From contig CAMCSI010000086.1 of NCBI GenBank assembly GCA_945877885.1, positions 1 to 6,028 of the forward strand: 6,028 nt of DNA, given 5' to 3'. Source of the DNA: Chlamydia trachomatis. Its GTDB lineage: Bacteria; Chlamydiota; Chlamydiia; Chlamydiales; 2-12-FULL-49-11. A program made the position numbers and the translations under genes. Shown here one piece after another: positions 5,453 through 6,028 of this stretch; within the stretch, counting starts at the first letter, position 1, and each line of letters begins with the position of its first letter. Under the pieces are notes generated by a model that had not been told where the DNA came from, searched no databases, and saw only the letters and a list, made by a program, of their open reading frames with translations.

Positions 5453-6028
5453 ATGAAAAAAGTGTTTCTGCTCATTATCTTGCTCATCGCGTTAATTGCC
5501 GCCCCTTATTATGCACCAAAGAGTACAAAAGTTTATCTATTTTCCCTGCTTTGTAAAAACTATCCTGGAAAGTTCTCTGTCGAAAATATTCATTTAAGCT
5601 ATTTTAGCGGTCAAACAATTGAGGCTTTTACCTGGGAAGATCAGCACTCAAAACTATCCCTACCCTCTTTAACGGTTAACGCCTCATTAATTTCTATTCT
5701 CCTTAATGGAAAGTTGCCCATTGATTTTGAGCATGGCACATTGCTTTACAAAAAGAAAAAACTTTTTACAAATATTAAAGCATCGCTCCCTTTATTATCA
5801 AAAGGGAGTCACTTAATGACCTCTTCCCCTTGCTATGTGAAAGGGGATATTGAACTAGAAGGGACAAATGCTTACACAAACCATATTTTGATTCCCCCTT
5901 TTTCAGCAAAAGAGGTGCTGCTTACGATTGATACTCTCACTTGGAACACGGAAAAAATTAAATCCTTAAAAATGAAAGGTTCTTTGGCTCTTAATAAACT
6001 TAGCTGCTCTAAAAATCATCTTCTCTCC
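5453..6028 (+). CDS. Membrane-anchored AsmA/TamB-like envelope protein, N-terminal part (3' end outside window)
   Basis: The frame is open from the ATG at 5453 to the window edge (192 codons) and does not end. It starts MKKVFLLIILLIALIAAPYY, a short basic start plus one hydrophobic helix with no evident lipobox, most likely an uncleaved signal anchor. The rest is predicted beta-rich and periplasmic: FSVENIHLSYFSGQTIEAF, then short alternating strands such as LPSLTVNASLISILLNGKL. That pattern (an anchor, a 'size and shape of the groove' strand pair, then repeating strands) resembles the start of AsmA, TamB and YhdP proteins, large bridges implicated in moving lipids or helping outer-membrane assembly. 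The family call rests on this architecture and on no specific motif. Only 2 nt separate it from the glmS stop (TAA TC ATG), with GGA at 5444-5446 as a weak ribosome site inside glmS, so the two are probably co-transcribed and translationally coupled. It may simply be an unrelated conserved envelope protein. Confidence 0.6.
   Translation, partial: MKKVFLLIILLIALIAAPYYAPKSTKVYLFSLLCKNYPGKFSVENIHLSYFSGQTIEAFTWEDQHSKLSLPSLTVNASLISILLNGKLPIDFEHGTLLYKKKKLFTNIKASLPLLSKGSHLMTSSPCYVKGDIELEGTNAYTNHILIPPFSAKEVLLTIDTLTWNTEKIKSLKMKGSLALNKLSCSKNHLLS

Overview
The window is AT-rich and bacterial. It carries five recognisable protein genes, plus one small repeat gene that I do not recognise. Gene content (a GadC-type amino-acid antiporter, a shortened MgtE, GlmS, a UmuC-type polymerase and an AsmA/TamB-like envelope protein) and low GC suggest a Gram-negative, probably host-associated bacterium. 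An environmental chlamydia-like organism is one plausible source, but this is inference from gene flavour. There is no rRNA or other taxonomic marker here.

Layout, left to right. (1) 1-642, +: the C-terminal half of a UmuC-type Y-family DNA polymerase, entering from outside the window. (2) 644-672: a hairpin terminator that appears to serve both strands. (3) 689-868, -: a 59-residue protein made almost entirely of nine Ile-Glu-His repeats. It is convergent with umuC. (4) 869-1170: an AT-rich divergent control region with a good sigma70-type promoter for the next gene. (5) 1171-2565, +: a glutamate:GABA-type antiporter of the APC superfamily that lacks the C-terminal plug of E. coli GadC. (6) 2558-3535, -: an MgtE-family Mg2+ transporter without the usual N-terminal domain, overlapping the antiporter gene tail-to-tail by 8 bp. 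(7) 3536-3626: a compact divergent promoter region. (8) 3627-5450, +: glmS, complete and with all expected active-site motifs. (9) 5453-6028, +: the start of a membrane-anchored protein that resembles AsmA/TamB-type envelope proteins. It begins 2 nt after glmS and runs off the window.

The genes do not form one pathway. glmS and its downstream partner look like a translationally coupled envelope pair: amino-sugar precursor supply plus a probable lipid or outer-membrane assembly factor. The antiporter and MgtE are independent transport units, and umuC belongs to DNA damage tolerance.

The most unusual element is the Ile-Glu-His repeat gene. Its nine 9-bp repeats differ from each other only at sites that are synonymous in one frame of the minus strand. 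All spacings are multiples of three. A Shine-Dalgarno sequence sits 8 nt before its ATG, and a terminator with a T-run on that strand follows the stop. This is strong internal evidence for a real, selected small protein of unknown function.
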